A DNA stretch of 12,671 bases. It comes from Alphaproteobacteria bacterium. Its GTDB lineage: Bacteria > Pseudomonadota > Alphaproteobacteria > Rickettsiales > UBA8987. The position numbers and the translations under genes were made by a program. The stretch lies in NCBI GenBank assembly GCA_023269645.1, contig JAHFPR010000030.1, forward strand, positions 1 through 12,671, written 5' to 3'. The notes below the pieces were generated by a model. It was not told where the DNA came from, searched no databases, and worked only from the letters and a program-made list of their open reading frames with translations. Of this stretch, positions 5,694 through 11,918 are shown piece by piece; the first letter of the stretch is position 1; each line of letters starts with the position of its first letter.

Positions 5694-5763
5694 CGTTATT
5701 AGTTAATCGTTATTCGTTAATGGGAAAACCTTACGATTAACGATTAACGATTAACGATTAACG
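5694..5763. repeat. Heptamer-word palindrome filling the fliN-flbD gap (word B)
   Basis: The right arm is four perfect tandem copies of CGATTAA (5734-5761) plus CG. The left arm contains CGTTATT, GTTAATCGTTA (5702-5712) and CGTTAAT. The 11-mer 5702-5712 is the exact complement of three registers in the right arm (5738-5748, 5745-5755, 5752-5762), so the hairpin can slide by 7 nt. The right arm ends three bases before the flbD ATG, and no Shine-Dalgarno sequence is present. Confidence 0.92.
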
Positions 5764-5766
5764 CAC

Positions 5767-7068
5767 ATGAGATTACTCGTCATCGGAAAAATAGACAGCC
5801 AGGTCGCGGCGGCGAGCACCATTGCCCGCAATCAGGGAGCTTCGGTCAACCACGCGCCGGATAGTGAAACCGCGCTCGCCCTGCTGCGTTCAGGCAAGGG
5901 CGCGGACATACTGCTGGTGGATGTGCGGCTCGACATCCGCGAGCTTATCACGCGGCTGAACCAGGAGCGCATCGCCGTGCCGGTGGTGGCGTTCGGGATT
6001 CAGGCCGATAGCCAGGCCGCCGTGAACGCCATCAAGGCGGGTGCGAAGGAATATTTGCCGCTGCCGCCGGATGAGGACATGATCGCCGCTGTGCTCGCCG
6101 CCATCAGCAACGACGGGGTGAATCTGGTCTACGCCTCGGACGCGATGAAGAATGTTATGGCACTGGTGGAGCGCATCGCCCCTTCGGATGCAAGTGTGCT
6201 GATTACCGGCGAATCCGGCACGGGCAAGGAAGTCATCGCGCGGCACATCCACGAAAAAAGCCGCCGCAAGGATCAGCCGTTCATCTCCCTCAACTGCGCA
6301 GCGATTCCGGATAGCCTCCTGGAATCCGAACTGTTCGGGCACGAAAAAGGCGCGTTCACCGGCGCACTGCACCGGCGCATCGGCAAGTTCGAGGAGGCCA
6401 ATCACGGTACGCTGCTGCTCGATGAAATCAGCGAGATGGATATACGGCTTCAGGCGAAGCTGCTGCGCGCCATTCAGGAGCGGGAGATTGACCGCGTCGG
6501 CGGAACGCAGCCGGTGAAGCTCGACCTGCGCATCCTCGCCACCTCCAACCGCAACCTCAAGGAAGCGGTGGCGAAGGGAGCCTTCCGCGAGGATTTATTT
6601 TTCCGTCTCAATGTGATAGAGATAAAAATTCCACCGCTGCGTGAACGCAGGGACGACATCAAACTCCTCGCGGAGCATTTCGCCATCAAGTATGCCGAGG
6701 CGAACGGCCTGCCCACGCTTCCCCTCGGCGAAACGGCGTTGCAGAAGATGCTGCGCTATCCCTGGCCGGGCAACGTGCGAGAGCTGGAAAACGCTATCCA
6801 CCGCGCCGTGCTGCTTTCCATCGGCGGGGAAATTTCCGAAGAAGCCCTGCGGCTGGAGGGTGAGGTGGCGGGCGCGGCGGCGGCATCTTCGTCATCGGGC
6901 GGTACGCTGGTAGGCCGCACGGTGGAAAATGTGGAGCGCGAGATGATCCTCCAGACTCTCGATCACTGCCTTGGAAACCGCACCCATGCAGCAACTATTT
7001 TAGGCATATCCATCAGGACATTACGCAATAAACTTAATCAGTACAGCGAACAAACGGGCACAGGCTGA
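5767..7068 (+). CDS. flbD: Sigma-54-dependent flagellar regulator FlbD
   Basis: NtrC-family activator that in Caulobacter turns on late flagellar sigma-54 promoters and represses the early fliF promoter, working with FliX. It is 433 residues. The N-terminal receiver-like domain (1-115) starts MRLLVIGKID and contains ILLVDVRLDI and AGAKEYLPLPPD. The AAA+ domain (about 125-365) has Walker A GESGTGKE (148-155), an intact sigma-54-contacting GAFTGA loop (195-200), Walker B TLLLDEISEMD (215-225), FREDLFFRLNV and WPGNVRELENA. A Fis-type helix-turn-helix lies at about 387-425. The receiver has D52 in the usual acceptor position, but the N-terminal acidic pair is replaced by G-K, as in other FlbD proteins, which do not appear to depend on ordinary phosphorylation. 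It overlaps flhA by one base (TGATG), suggesting translational coupling. Confidence 0.95.
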   Translation: MRLLVIGKIDSQVAAASTIARNQGASVNHAPDSETALALLRSGKGADILLVDVRLDIRELITRLNQERIAVPVVAFGIQADSQAAVNAIKAGAKEYLPLPPDEDMIAAVLAAISNDGVNLVYASDAMKNVMALVERIAPSDASVLITGESGTGKEVIARHIHEKSRRKDQPFISLNCAAIPDSLLESELFGHEKGAFTGALHRRIGKFEEANHGTLLLDEISEMDIRLQAKLLRAIQEREIDRVGGTQPVKLDLRILATSNRNLKEAVAKGAFREDLFFRLNVIEIKIPPLRERRDDIKLLAEHFAIKYAEANGLPTLPLGETALQKMLRYPWPGNVRELENAIHRAVLLSIGGEISEEALRLEGEVAGAAAASSSSGGTLVGRTVENVEREMILQTLDHCLGNRTHAATILGISIRTLRNKLNQYSEQTGTG

Positions 7069-9200
7069 TGGCCGATACGGATACAGCAGCGGTGGAAGGC
7101 GCGGTCGGAGGCTTCCTTGGGCTGAGGCGGCGCGCGGCTGGTTATGGCGATATTTATTTCGCCGTGGGGGTGATGGGCATTCTGGCGGTGATGCTGTTCC
7201 CGATGCCCACTTCACTGCTGGATGTGCTGCTCGCCGTTTCCGTCACGCTTTCCGTGCTTATCCTGCTCAACGTGCTCTTTATCGAGAAGCCGCTGGATTT
7301 CAGCTCCTTCCCCACGATACTGCTGATTGCGGCGATATTGCGCCTGGCACTCAACATCGCCACCACACGCACCATCCTTTCCCACGGGCATGAGGGGCCG
7401 GGCGCGGCAGGGCACGTTATCCAGGCATTCGGCACACTGGTAATCGGCAACAACATCGTCATCGGGATGATCGTGTTTTCGATTCTCACCCTCATCAATT
7501 TCATCGTCATCACGAAGGGTTCCGGGCGCATCGCAGAAGTTTCCGCCCGGTTCAGCCTGGATGCGATGCCCGGCAAGCAGATGGCCATTGATGCCGACCT
7601 TTCCGCCGGCCTCATTGACGAGCCCACCGCCCGCGCCCGCCGCAAAGAGCTGGAAAGCGAAAGCACCTTCTTCGGCGCGATGGACGGCGCGAGCAAGTTC
7701 GTGCGTGGCGATGCGATTGCCGGGATCATCATCACCTTCATCAACTTCATCGGCGGCATCATAATCGGCGTGGTGCAGCGGCATATGGCCTTCGTAGATG
7801 CCGCCCACAGCTATACCACGCTCACCATCGGCGATGGGTTGGTAGCACAGATTCCCTCGCTGATCGTTTCCACCTCTGCCGGTCTTCTGGTAACAAAATC
7901 CGGCGTAGTCGGCTCGGCGGATAAGGCCATCGTCGCCCAGCTTGGTCGCTTCCCGCGCGCGATGATTATGATCAGTGCCTTTGCCTTTATCATGGGGATG
8001 ATCCCCATGCTGCCCACCCTGCCCTTCTTTACCCTTTCCATCATGGCAGGGTTGACGGGCTGGTATCTGCTGAAAAATCCGCTCAAAAGTCCGGCGGAAG
8101 TCCTGAAAGCAGAGGAAGATGCCAAGAAAGCCGAGGAAACCGCTACCAAAGCAGCGGAAGCAGCGGAGGAGCCGGTGGAAAAGGCACTCAGCCTGGATGC
8201 CATCCGGCTGGAACTTGGCTACGGGCTGCTGCCGCTCATCAATTACGGCAAAGGCCAGAAGCTCACCGACCAGATCAAATCCCTCCGCAAACAGATAGCA
8301 AAGGATTTAGGCTTCATCATGCCCGCCGTGCGCATCCAGGACAATATGCAGCTTCCCGCCAACACCTACATCATCAAGGTGAAGGAAATCGAATGCGGGC
8401 GCGGTGACATCCGCCCGGATATGCTGCTGGTGATGGACCCTAAAGGCGGAAAAATTGATCTCCCCGGCGAGGATACGATTGAGCCGACCTTCGGCCTGCC
8501 TGCGCGCTGGGTTCCCGCCGCCAACCGGGAGGAGGCACTGTTCCGGAATTATACCGTCGTGCCGCCGCCGACCGTCATCACCACGCACCTCACCGAACTC
8601 ATCAAGGAGAATATGGCCGATCTCCTCTCCTACAGCGAGGTGAAGAAGCTGCTGGACGGCATCGGCGAGGAGCATAAAAAACTGGTGGAGGATACCATCC
8701 CCAGCCAGATCACGGTGAGCGGTGTGCAGCGTGTGTTGCAGAATCTGGTGGGCGAACTGATTTCCATCCGTGACCTGCCGACCATCCTCGAAGCCATCGC
8801 CGAAAGCAGCAAGCTCACGCACAGCCTCACGCTCATCAGCGAGCACGTGCGGACACGCCTTGCGCGCCAGATCAGCTACGCCAACGCCAACGCCAATGGC
8901 GAGATCACGCTGCTCTCGCTTTCGCCGCGCTGGGAGCAAGCCTTCCAGGAGAGCCTGGTGGGGAGCGGAGAGGAGAAGCAGCTCGCCATCGCGCCAAGCA
9001 TCCTGCAGGATTTCATCAAGCAGGTGCGGGCAACTTACGAAAAACACGCGATGCGCGGGGAGTTGCCCGTGTTGCTCGTCAGCCCCGCCATCCGCCCCTA
9101 TATCCGCGCGGTGGTGGAACGCTTCCGCCCCGCCACGGTGATTTTATCACAGAATGAAATCCACCCGAAGGCGAAATTGCGCACGGTGGGGCAGGTGTGA
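7068..9200 (+). CDS. flhA: Flagellar biosynthesis protein FlhA
   Basis: Export-gate protein of the flagellar type III secretion system. Its membrane part helps drive proton-coupled export, and its cytoplasmic ring docks substrate-chaperone complexes. It is 710 residues. The N-terminal half has about eight membrane segments (roughly 30-46, 48-72, 80-97, 117-148, 213-237, 256-276, 297-315 and 318-336). The FHIPEP-family signature RIAEVSARFSLDAMPGKQM...IDAD is at 154-177. An Ala/Glu/Lys-rich linker (343-372) leads to the soluble C-terminal domain with GYGLLPLI, PPPTVITTHLTELIK and GELPVLLVSPAIRPYIR. The ATG overlaps the flbD stop by one base. It is last gene of the operon, followed 60 nt later by a palindromic terminator. 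Confidence 0.97.
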   Translation: MADTDTAAVEGAVGGFLGLRRRAAGYGDIYFAVGVMGILAVMLFPMPTSLLDVLLAVSVTLSVLILLNVLFIEKPLDFSSFPTILLIAAILRLALNIATTRTILSHGHEGPGAAGHVIQAFGTLVIGNNIVIGMIVFSILTLINFIVITKGSGRIAEVSARFSLDAMPGKQMAIDADLSAGLIDEPTARARRKELESESTFFGAMDGASKFVRGDAIAGIIITFINFIGGIIIGVVQRHMAFVDAAHSYTTLTIGDGLVAQIPSLIVSTSAGLLVTKSGVVGSADKAIVAQLGRFPRAMIMISAFAFIMGMIPMLPTLPFFTLSIMAGLTGWYLLKNPLKSPAEVLKAEEDAKKAEETATKAAEAAEEPVEKALSLDAIRLELGYGLLPLINYGKGQKLTDQIKSLRKQIAKDLGFIMPAVRIQDNMQLPANTYIIKVKEIECGRGDIRPDMLLVMDPKGGKIDLPGEDTIEPTFGLPARWVPAANREEALFRNYTVVPPPTVITTHLTELIKENMADLLSYSEVKKLLDGIGEEHKKLVEDTIPSQITVSGVQRVLQNLVGELISIRDLPTILEAIAESSKLTHSLTLISEHVRTRLARQISYANANANGEITLLSLSPRWEQAFQESLVGSGEEKQLAIAPSILQDFIKQVRATYEKHAMRGELPVLLVSPAIRPYIRAVVERFRPATVILSQNEIHPKAKLRTVGQV

Positions 9201-9260
9201 AGGAAGTGGTTAGCGTTTAGAGCGTTTTCGATTGAATCCTGCACTGGAAACAGGGGCTGC

Positions 9261-9323
9261 CGTCATTCCTGCGAAAGCAGGGAATCCAGTAAAGCCGCGC
9301 CTGCGCGGGAATGACGATTTTTT
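9261..9323 (+). terminator. Palindromic terminator of the flagellar operon, also a dispersed GTCATTCC-type repeat
   Basis: The outer stem CGTCATTCCTGCG (9261-9273) pairs with CGCGGGAATGACG (9304-9316), 13 pairs with one G-U, followed by T6 (9318-9323). An inner hairpin is formed by ATTCCTGC, GAAA and GCAGGGAAT. The GTCATTCCYGCGAAAGC...GGGAATCCAG layout matches a palindromic repeat type common in intergenic regions of many proteobacterial genomes. Related copies lie at 10292-10330, 10358-10402 and, in part, 11789-11817. Confidence 0.8.
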
Positions 9324-9349
9324 GAAATTAGGACACTACCCCATTCCTC

Positions 9350-9378
9350 TTGCACTTTCTTGAATTATGGGTTAAAAT
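9350..9378 (+). promoter_or_regulatory. Predicted sigma-70-type promoter of the pilin-like gene
   Basis: TTGCAC (9350-9355), a 17-bp spacer and TAAAAT (9373-9378). The gene start at 9407 follows with AAGGGG (9391-9396) as the ribosome-binding site, so the transcript leader is only about 20-25 nt. Confidence 0.65.
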
Positions 9379-9406
9379 TATCGTGAGGATAAGGGGACAA
9401 AATTCT

Positions 9407-10228
9407 ATGCAACGCACTTCTACACAACGCGGTTTTTCACTGGTTGAGATGAGCATCGTGCTGCTCATCATCGCCCTTGTCACCGGCGGATTTGCCTATA
9501 GCAGGATGCTCCTCCGGTCGGCGCAGGTGCAATCCATTACAACCGACATCAACCAGTATAAATCAGCCATCAATGCCTTCGTGATAAAATATGACGGGCT
9601 GCCCGGCGATATGGTGAATAACAGCACCTACTGGCCGCACGCGATGGATGGCATAACTGCGGTTGTCTGGGCGGGCGACGGCAGTGAATCCATTGGCGAC
9701 ATAAACGGCGACGGCAATGGACGTATTGACAATTACGAACCGCTCTATGCATGGTTGATACTGGATATTTCCGGCGTTGCTCCGGGTCTTTCCACCAAGC
9801 TGCGTGGCCACTCCGTTGGTTCCGATGGCAGCTCCATCCTTGGTTACCTTAATGAGGTATTCGGCATTCCTTCCGCAAATGCCTGTTATCCTGTAGCTCC
9901 GGGATCAAATATTCCGCCCACCCAGATAGATGGCGGCGGGTATCAGCTTTCGCACTCGCACACCACCCTGTATGGGCGCAACGATAACGCCATCATTGTA
10001 GGGAAGCTGGAAGGCCCCGCGCCTTCCGGTATGCGCGGCCCCCTCCTGACCCCTGCCGAAGCCATACAGCTTGATGCTAAAATGGATGATGGCATCGCCA
10101 ACACCGGCACTGTGGTGGCGGATAGTGGTGTTGCCTCTGCCACTCCCTGTCTTTCGGGCAGCAACCAATACCTTAAAGACGATACGAACGTCAGTTGCTA
10201 CCTGCAATTCTGGCTGGCCAAACCGTGA
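9407..10228 (+). CDS. Prepilin-type N-terminal cleavage/methylation domain protein (type IV pilin/pseudopilin-like)
   Basis: Probably exported and cleaved by a prepilin peptidase, then assembled in or with a type IV pilus or type II secretion-like fibre. It is 273 residues from the ATG at 9407, chosen for AAGGGG ten bases upstream and a short 9-residue leader. The leader ends RG, followed by FSLVEMSIVLLIIALVTGGF: cleavage after G9 leaves F1 and the family glutamate at mature position 5 (E14), then the hydrophobic helix. Downstream, YDGLPGDM (62-69), an Asn/Gly/Asp-rich loop (DINGDGNGRID, 98-108) and EAIQLDAKMDDGI.NTGTV (218-235) resemble a prepilin family found in alpha- and gammaproteobacteria. 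Cysteines 248 and 264 could form the C-terminal disulfide loop. The rich Asp/Asn loop may bind calcium but does not fit the canonical EF-hand spacing. No pilus machinery genes are next to it. Confidence 0.85.
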   Translation: MQRTSTQRGFSLVEMSIVLLIIALVTGGFAYSRMLLRSAQVQSITTDINQYKSAINAFVIKYDGLPGDMVNNSTYWPHAMDGITAVVWAGDGSESIGDINGDGNGRIDNYEPLYAWLILDISGVAPGLSTKLRGHSVGSDGSSILGYLNEVFGIPSANACYPVAPGSNIPPTQIDGGGYQLSHSHTTLYGRNDNAIIVGKLEGPAPSGMRGPLLTPAEAIQLDAKMDDGIANTGTVVADSGVASATPCLSGSNQYLKDDTNVSCYLQFWLAKP

Positions 10229-10291
10229 AAAAAAAGGGGGCAGCCCCTCCAACAGAACTACCCCCCAGGGGACACCTTCCCCAACTTTTCA

Positions 10292-10330
10292 CGTCATCGC
10301 CTGAATTGCGGAGTAATTCTAGGGCGATCC
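10292..10330 (+). repeat. Palindromic repeat copy 1 (plus orientation)
   Basis: CGTCATCGCCTGAATT, a short GC-rich centre, AATTCTAGGGCGATCC. The arms ATCGCC-T-GAATT and AATTC-TA-GGGCGAT pair with the same small bulge as copy 2. It belongs to the GTCATTCC-type family seen after flhA. It follows the pilin-like gene by 60 nt. Confidence 0.7.
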
Positions 10331-10357
10331 CTATCGCGTATCATTACGCAGCTTGAT

Positions 10358-10402
10358 GGATTCCCCTAGAATTCCGCCAGAGGCGGAATTCAGGGAATGA
10401 CG
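10358..10402 (-). repeat. Palindromic repeat copy 2 (minus orientation), likely bidirectional terminator region
   Basis: On the minus strand it reads CGTCATTCCCTGAATTCC...GGAATTCTAGGGGAATCC. GAATTCCGCC (10369-10378, plus strand) pairs perfectly with GGCGGAATTC (10382-10391) across a 3-nt loop, and the outer CCCT/AGGG arms extend it. It lies 5 nt beyond the cyclase stop and faces copy 1 across 27 bp, forming a BIME-like inverted pair between two convergent genes. No T-tract is present on either side. Confidence 0.75.
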
Positions 10403-10407
10403 TAATA

Positions 10408-11532
10408 TCAATGCGTATGCTGCACCTCATCCACGGCAATCTGGTTGCGACCGCTGTTCTTGGCGATGTAAAGCCGCGTATCCGCCAGCTTGAACAGGGT
10501 GGAGGCACTGATGTCCTGCCCTGGCACGGCGGATGACACGCCGATGGATACCGTGCATTGCACCGCCGCCTGATCCAGCCCCAGCACAAACTCATGTTTC
10601 TGCACGCGCTCGCGGATGCGTTCGCTCACCCAGACACCACCCTGCACGGAGGTATCCGGCAGCAGTACCGCGAATTCCTCTCCGCCAATGCGCGCCTGCA
10701 TATCCGTTTCGCGCAGGCAGGCCTGCACGATGCGGGTGATGTCCACCAGCACCTTATCGCCCACATCCTGGCCGTATATCTCGTTGATTTTCCGGAAATT
10801 ATCAATATCCACCAGCAGCAGTGTAATATCCATTTCGGTGCGGTGGATGCGCTTAAGTTCCTTCTCCAGCACGTTAAAGAACTCACGGCGGTTGGCGATG
10901 CCGGTGAGCGCGTCCGTATTGGCGATGCGCTCCAGCTCCTCGCGGATTTGCGCTTCCGCCTCCACGCGATCCGTCACATCCCGCAGCGACCCCACGGAGC
11001 CGATCACCTTCCCCGTTTCATCGAACCACGGATGCGAAATATCCGAAACCCACACCTTGCGGCCATCCTTTGTGCGGATGAGGTAATCCGCCTGCCATTT
11101 GCCAACGTCGCCCTTGCGACGCACCTGCTCCAGCTCCTCGAAGGAATGGACGATACGCATCCCGTTTGTCACCAGCTTGGTTTCGGCGATGAGCGAGCGG
11201 AAGTTGATTTTCTTCATTTCTTCCGGCGCGAAACCGAGCAGCTTCGTCACCGCCGGGCTGATGTAATCGTATTTCATGGTATCGTAGCGGAGGCGGTAAA
11301 CCGTATCGCCCGTGTAGGAGGTGAGCAGCGCAATTTCCCGCGTGAGTTTTTCGACCTGGGAAAGATGCTGCTGCACACTGCGCCCGGATGCGCCCGCGCT
11401 GGCCGAGGATTTTCTGGCGGGCGCGGAAGCCCCCCTGCCCTGCCCCCTGCGCTGGGGAAATAACTGCCCGGAAGCATGGTTAGCAGCCTTGCCCTGCAGC
11501 CTGTTCCGCCCCGTTGGTTCGTCCTCCGACAT
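10408..11532 (-). CDS. PAS domain-containing diguanylate cyclase
   Basis: Predicted to make cyclic di-GMP from two GTP molecules in the cytoplasm. It is 374 residues from the ATG at 11530-11532, chosen over a GTG 33 bases upstream because GGGGGAG (11539-11545) is six bases away. The N-terminus (1-55) is basic and low-complexity. A short coiled-coil-like helix (52-72) leads to a PAS domain at about 72-188 (YRLRYDTMKYDYISPAVTKLLGF...VGSLRDVTDR). The GGDEF domain (about 200-368) has DALTGIANRREF (207-218), metal-binding DIDNF (242-246), the active-site loop GGEEF (283-287), and an intact inhibitory I-site RETD (274-277) five residues before it. Catalysis and product feedback are therefore both expected. 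No membrane segment is visible, so the PAS domain would sense a cytosolic or redox/ligand cue. It converges with the pilin-like gene and is not in the flagellar operon. Confidence 0.93.
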   Translation of the reverse strand: MSEDEPTGRNRLQGKAANHASGQLFPQRRGQGRGASAPARKSSASAGASGRSVQQHLSQVEKLTREIALLTSYTGDTVYRLRYDTMKYDYISPAVTKLLGFAPEEMKKINFRSLIAETKLVTNGMRIVHSFEELEQVRRKGDVGKWQADYLIRTKDGRKVWVSDISHPWFDETGKVIGSVGSLRDVTDRVEAEAQIREELERIANTDALTGIANRREFFNVLEKELKRIHRTEMDITLLLVDIDNFRKINEIYGQDVGDKVLVDITRIVQACLRETDMQARIGGEEFAVLLPDTSVQGGVWVSERIRERVQKHEFVLGLDQAAVQCTVSIGVSSAVPGQDISASTLFKLADTRLYIAKNSGRNQIAVDEVQHTH

Positions 11533-11741
11533 CACGCACTCCCCCTTTGAGGGCACAACGCGCACCCCAAGATATAGTTATCCACAGCCTCCCCCGCCAC
11601 AACATCTTGCGGGTGAGATTCGGTATAGCAAGCGCGATGGCCACCCGTCAACCCGATAAAAATTTTCTGTGTGGAGTTTTTCTCTTCTGTGCTTTCCGCG
11701 CATCACTCCGGATGCGGAATGGTATCGTTCTTACCCGCCGC

Positions 11742-11775
11742 CTTACCACCTGACAATTTTTTGTCAGGTGGTAAG
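11742..11775. repeat. Perfect 15-bp inverted repeat with TTTT loop
   Basis: CTTACCACCTGACAA (11742-11756) and TTGTCAGGTGGTAAG (11761-11775) are exact reverse complements separated by TTTT. No T-tract follows on either strand. It could be an RTX-gene transcript end, an operator or a repeat. It shares no words with the heptamer palindromes. Confidence 0.85.
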
Positions 11776-11788
11776 TTGCAGGAGCCAC

Positions 11789-11817
11789 CGTCATTGCGCG
11801 CGCAGCGAAGCAATCCA
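11789..11817 (+). repeat. GTCATTGCG...GCAATCCAG-type dispersed repeat
   Basis: CGTCATTGCGCGCGCAGCGA then AGCAATCCAG. The ends (GTCATTGC and GCAATCCAG) parallel those of the GTCATTCC...GGAATCCAG element after flhA, with the inner C/G bases swapped in a compensatory way. This sequence type is widespread in intergenic DNA of many bacteria. Assignment is by pattern recognition only. Confidence 0.65.
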
Positions 11818-11918
11818 GCACACACCGCGTCTACAGCGATAAGGCTTTGCGCGGGATGTGGCCTTCCGGATGCCGTCATCCGACAGCATGACAAGCCCTG
11901 CCGTTGCCGCCGGAAGCA

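Larger units (their letters stand above)
11533..11918. other. Gene-free gap between the RTX gene and the cyclase gene
   Basis: No convincing coding region is present on either strand; the open frames lack ribosome-binding sites and any recognisable protein. The cyclase ribosome-binding site is at its left end. A perfect hairpin (11742-11775) and a dispersed-repeat fragment (11789-11817) occupy the middle. A weaker imperfect hairpin is formed by TTCCGCGCATC (11694-11704) with GATGCGGAA (11711-11719). A cyclase promoter is expected here, but I see no convincing -35/-10 pair. Confidence 0.55.

Noticed and set aside
5734..5761. CRISPR-like array
   Set aside because: The repeats are 7-bp units directly abutting, without spacers, and are paired with an opposed arm.
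8307..9047. Long open frame antisense to flhA (246 codons)
   Set aside because: Shadow of a strongly conserved gene; the composition (His, Asp, Gly-rich) is typical of antisense frames.
9703..9738. EF-hand or dockerin loop in the pilin-like protein
   Set aside because: The Asp/Asn spacing begins correctly, but the hydrophobic residue and final acidic residue are out of register for a canonical loop.
10558..11463. Open frame of 301 codons antisense to the diguanylate cyclase
   Set aside because: The opposite strand encodes a complete PAS-GGDEF protein with all motifs; this frame has no recognisable features.
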